From positions 1 to 7,865 of the forward strand of contig JAJZLX010000395.1 of the NCBI GenBank assembly GCA_021850555.1: a stretch of 7,865 nt of DNA, in the 5' to 3' direction. The translations under genes were made by a program, and so were the position numbers. This document shows positions 5,822-7,865 of the stretch, piece by piece. Source of the DNA: Pseudomonadota bacterium. GTDB taxonomy: Bacteria > Pseudomonadota > Gammaproteobacteria > Steroidobacterales > Steroidobacteraceae. Each line of letters begins with the position of its first letter. The first letter of the stretch is position 1. A model generated the notes under the pieces. The model saw nothing but the letters and a program-made list of their open reading frames with translations. It was not told the origin of the DNA and made no database searches.

Positions 5822-6439
5822 ATGACGGACGTACAAAAAGCGCTGGCGGAAATCGAGACGATCAGAAGTCATGTTGCCCGCGCGATGGAGTTTCGCGGCT
5901 ACGGGCCTGTGACGCTGGCCGGCACCGGCGCATTGGCAGTGCTCGCCGCCGCACTTCAAACGGCGCTGATCAACCGGCCCGCGCTACATCCGGTCGAATA
6001 CCTCAAGCTGTGGGTCGGCACGGCCGCCCTCTCCCTCGCGCTCATCACCGGCGAGACGATTTCCCGCGTGCGGCGCAGCCACTCGAGGCTCGCTCTGCCG
6101 ATGCTCAGATCCGCCGGCGAGGAGTTCTTTCCCGCGATCGTGGCCGGTCTGCTGATCACCGTGGCGATCGCGCACGACTCGGTCCGCGACATCTGGATGT
6201 TGCCGGGCCTCTGGCAGGTGATCTTCAGCTTGGGCGTATTTGCATCCTGCCGTCTGCTGCCGCGCCCGATGTTCGCAGTCGGGCTGTGGTACCTCACGAG
6301 CGGCTTGGTTTTGCTGGCGCACGCGAACTGCTCGTGTACGCTTTCGCCGTGGGCGATGGGTATTCCCTTCGGCGTCGGACAGGTCGTGGTTGCCGCGGTC
6401 CTGTGGTTCGGCTATCGGGAGACACATGAATTCTCGTAA
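5822..6439 (+). CDS. Conserved hypothetical membrane protein, partner of winged-helix regulator
   Basis: A 205-residue protein with a short soluble N-terminus (about 1-25, predicted helical, containing the MEFRGYGP segment at 22-29). About six hydrophobic segments follow, near 28-50, 58-78, 103-117, 128-144, 150-168 and 176-197. No enzyme motif is seen; a CSC at 170-172 is the only clustered cysteine pair. I do not recognise a named family with certainty, although the N-terminal pattern resembles hypothetical membrane proteins that sit beside PF13601-type regulators. The start is constrained by an in-frame stop at 5801-5803, and 5822 is the first ATG after it. No clear ribosome site precedes it. 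The gene overlaps the regulator by 14 bases, so they are cotranscribed. It may sense a membrane signal or be the regulated target; both are inference. Confidence 0.7.
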   Translation: MTDVQKALAEIETIRSHVARAMEFRGYGPVTLAGTGALAVLAAALQTALINRPALHPVEYLKLWVGTAALSLALITGETISRVRRSHSRLALPMLRSAGEEFFPAIVAGLLITVAIAHDSVRDIWMLPGLWQVIFSLGVFASCRLLPRPMFAVGLWYLTSGLVLLAHANCSCTLSPWAMGIPFGVGQVVVAAVLWFGYRETHEFS

Positions 6440-6815
6440 CGCGAAGCCGGAGCAGGCGCACCGGTTCTCCTACCAGGGACTCGATCGCGTCATTCACGAG
6501 CGCGCACGACTCGGCATCCTCGCCTCGCTGCTCGCTCATCCGCGGGGTCTGTCATTCGGGGAACTGCTGGAGCTGTGCGACCTGACGGACGGCAACCTCA
6601 GCCGCCACTTGCAAGTGCTGCAAGCCGAGCGTCTGGTCGGCGTGACCCGGGCCCTCGGACCCGGCCGGCCCCAAACCATCTGTCGTCTCACCCCGAGCGG
6701 CCGCAAGCGCCTGCTCGAGTACCTGGAGGTCCTCGAACAAGTGCTGCTCGACGCTTCCGATGCAATGAGCGCCGATGCGAGCGCGGCTTCCCGGCCGGCG
6801 GCCGCGCGCGGGTGA
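6426..6815 (+). CDS. Winged-helix transcriptional regulator (MarR/ArsR-like, PF13601 type)
   Basis: A 129-residue DNA-binding protein. The N-terminal helix LDRVIHERARLGILASLL (19-36) is followed by a helix-turn-helix: LSFGELLELCDLTDGNLSRH at 42-61, with the recognition helix NLSRHLQVLQAERLV at 57-71. The wing follows at about 72-90 (GPGRPQTICRLT). A C-terminal helix, LLEYLEVLEQVLLDA, probably dimerises. This layout is typical of the PF13601 winged-helix group related to MarR and ArsR regulators. There is no metal-binding cysteine pattern like that of classical ArsR sensors. The start ATG at 6426 lies inside the end of the upstream gene in another frame, with GGGAG 4 bases before it. Likely represses or activates its own operon with the membrane protein. 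The tail after residue 112 is Ala/Ser-rich and looks disordered. Confidence 0.85.
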   Translation: MNSRNAKPEQAHRFSYQGLDRVIHERARLGILASLLAHPRGLSFGELLELCDLTDGNLSRHLQVLQAERLVGVTRALGPGRPQTICRLTPSGRKRLLEYLEVLEQVLLDASDAMSADASAASRPAAARG

Positions 6816-7008
6816 CTCCGTCCGGCGAGATTTCGCTGGCGCGCTCGAGCGCGCGCCGGAGCGAACCCAACTGCAAGGCCGGCGGCCGGCCGCGCCCAAC
6901 CGCTCGATCGAGCCGGCGTGGTCACGTGGAATTCATCCTCGCGGTCATCGGCGGGGACGGCCACATGAGCTCGAGCGCTGCGTTTTCCCAATCGCCTCCG
7001 CATCCATC

Positions 7009-7036
7009 TTGTACTTTGTGGCATAAAGTTTATGAT
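7009..7036 (+). promoter_or_regulatory. Candidate sigma70-type promoter of the PAP2-like gene
   Basis: TTGTAC (7009-7014), 16 bases, then TATGAT (7031-7036), which matches the -10 consensus at five positions. Transcription would begin near 7043, about 140 bases before the ATG. An 8-bp stem (7043-7050 with 7059-7066, one G-T pair) would then form the extreme 5' end of the RNA and could protect it from decay. Confidence 0.45.
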
Positions 7037-7169
7037 TGGATCTCCTGACCGGAGCGCGGGTCGGGAAAACAACTTTTGCCACAATGCCTGACGGGGCGCG
7101 CTCGATGGTTTCCGTTGGATAGTCTGGACGCTGTGTTGAGCCGCAGCTGAATGCGAGGGTCCGTCCATT

Positions 7170-7175
7170 GAGGAG
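7170..7175 (+). promoter_or_regulatory. Ribosome binding site of the PAP2-like gene
   Basis: GAGGAG lies 6 bases before the ATG at 7182. The second ATG at 7188 would be 12 bases away, so 7182 is preferred. Confidence 0.7.
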
Positions 7176-7181
7176 AGTCCA

Positions 7182-7865
7182 ATGCTCATGACGAATCGCT
7201 GCAACGCTACGCGCGGATCGCGCCCACACCCGCTGGCAGGATGGCTGCTGGTGCTGGTGGCGTTCCTGTCGCCAATCGCGCAGGCGGCAACCGCACTGCT
7301 CGCCACCCCGGCCGCGCCCGCCGCCCGTTCGTCGGCCCAAACAGCTGCGTTTGCGTCGATTCACGCGCCACGCCTGCATCTGCAGCCCCGCGCCGCCGTC
7401 GTCCCGATCGACATCGATTCGCAGTCGGCCGCCGGCCTGTCGCCTCCCACCGACGCGATAATCGCGGGCCGCGCACCGCGGCTTGGCTTTCAGTCCAGTG
7501 CAGACACCGCCTCGAGTCCGCTCGGGGCCGAGCCTGCGCCGGCGGGTTCATCCGCGCCGCGCAATCAGGCGTCGGCCACCGCCCGCTCGTCCAAGCTGCA
7601 CCTGCACCCGAAGGCATGGTGGCAACAGCACGAGTGGGCACTGCCGGCCATCGGGCTGACGGCCTTCCTCGCCGCGATGAGAATCCACGAAGGGACGAGT
7701 CACGGCCCCTTCGGGATCGATTACCGGTTGAGCAAGCAAGACAACAATGGAATCATGTCCCGCACCAACCAGCTGGGCCTGGAATACGGCACCGTCGCCT
7801 TCGAGACCCTCGGCGCGCTGTTCTTGGGCAATCACAAGGGGCTCGGCCACGTATTCTGGCAGGCG
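7182..7865 (+). CDS. Secreted/membrane PAP2-like phosphatase, N-terminal part (3' truncated by window)
   Basis: The frame is open from ATG 7182 to the window end, giving 228 residues. A signal peptide is clear: Arg-containing n-region (1-14), hydrophobic LAGWLLVLVAFLSP (18-31), and AQA at 33-35 as cleavage site. Residues 36-137 are an Ala/Ser/Pro-rich, probably disordered stretch with two similar motifs, RLHLQPRA (64-71) and KLHLHPKA (138-145). From 146 the sequence becomes ordered: a hydrophobic helix (about 153-166), then GPFGIDYRLSKQDNNGI (175-191), NQLGLEYGTVAFETLGALFL (196-215) and GLGHVFWQA at the end. This matches the entry region of gammaproteobacterial PAP2-family phosphatases as I remember them. 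The catalytic KxxxxxxRP, PSGH and SRxxxxxHxxxD motifs would lie downstream and cannot be checked. Such enzymes dephosphorylate lipid phosphates at the outer face of the inner membrane. The call is moderate. Confidence 0.55.
   Translation, partial: MLMTNRCNATRGSRPHPLAGWLLVLVAFLSPIAQAATALLATPAAPAARSSAQTAAFASIHAPRLHLQPRAAVVPIDIDSQSAAGLSPPTDAIIAGRAPRLGFQSSADTASSPLGAEPAPAGSSAPRNQASATARSSKLHLHPKAWWQQHEWALPAIGLTAFLAAMRIHEGTSHGPFGIDYRLSKQDNNGIMSRTNQLGLEYGTVAFETLGALFLGNHKGLGHVFWQA

Larger units (their letters stand above)
6816..7181. other. Non-coding region between regulator and PAP2-like gene
   Basis: No gene is seen in these 366 bases. The first part is very GC-rich and contains a 16-bp perfect palindrome (GCGCGCTCGAGCGCGC, 6839-6854), 23 bases after the regulator stop. 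This may form a transcript-end structure, though it has no loop or T run. The second part, from about 7000, becomes more AT-rich and carries a promoter candidate and a leader hairpin. Confidence 0.5.

Noticed and set aside
5223..5825. 200-codon open frame on the plus strand in the divergent region
   Set aside because: It begins without a ribosome site, changes from hydrophobic in the AT-rich island to Arg/Pro-rich, and resembles no protein family known to me.
6793..6887. 11-base direct repeat GGCCGGCGGCC at 6793 and 6877
   Set aside because: Pure G/C low complexity in GC-rich DNA, expected by chance.
1..7865. CRISPR arrays, tRNA or rRNA genes, insertion sequences, toxin-antitoxin or defence genes
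   Set aside because: No regularly spaced repeats, cloverleaf or rRNA-like sequence, transposase motifs or terminal inverted repeats were seen, and no gene resembles known defence or toxin families.

Overview
The window is a high-GC, gene-dense stretch of bacterial chromosome, probably from a Gram-negative proteobacterium. The gammaproteobacterial guess rests only on protein family resemblance read by eye and is weak. No tRNA, rRNA, CRISPR array, insertion sequence or phage gene is visible. Seven complete or partial genes with recognisable character and one conserved hypothetical gene can be supported. Nearly all encode membrane or lipid-related proteins.

Layout. Bases 1-264 (+) are the C-terminal end of a B12-binding radical SAM protein of the DUF4070 type. 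After a 373-base gap rich in hairpins comes a two-gene operon on +: a membrane-anchored PAPS-dependent sulfotransferase (638-2095), whose stop overlaps the start of an HpnL/LPG-synthase-TM-like membrane protein (2092-3066). Converging on this from the minus strand are uppP (undecaprenyl-diphosphatase, 5036-4176) and, downstream of it, an internally duplicated HPP-family membrane protein (4090-3110). A 785-base non-coding divergent region (5037-5821) with a striking AT-rich island separates uppP from a second + operon. That operon holds a six-helix hypothetical membrane protein (5822-6439) overlapping a winged-helix regulator (6426-6815). A further non-coding region with a plausible sigma70-type promoter leads to the start of a secreted or membrane PAP2-phosphatase-like protein (7182 to the window end), which is cut off before its catalytic motifs.

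How they may work together. The sulfotransferase and HpnL-like gene are translationally coupled and therefore probably act on the same process. A cytosolic-face sulfotransferase tethered to the membrane plus a hydrophobic flippase-like protein suggests sulfation and movement of a lipid or lipid-linked substrate. The neighbouring DUF4070 radical SAM gene hints at hopanoid or isoprenoid lipid chemistry, but this is inference. UppP and the PAP2-like protein belong to the two known unrelated families that can dephosphorylate undecaprenyl diphosphate, so envelope lipid-carrier metabolism is a common theme. The membrane protein and winged-helix gene look like a self-contained regulatory pair. I see no sign of a defence system or mobile element. 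The most novel-looking material is the sulfotransferase/HpnL-like pair, its structured leader, and the divergent AT-rich region.
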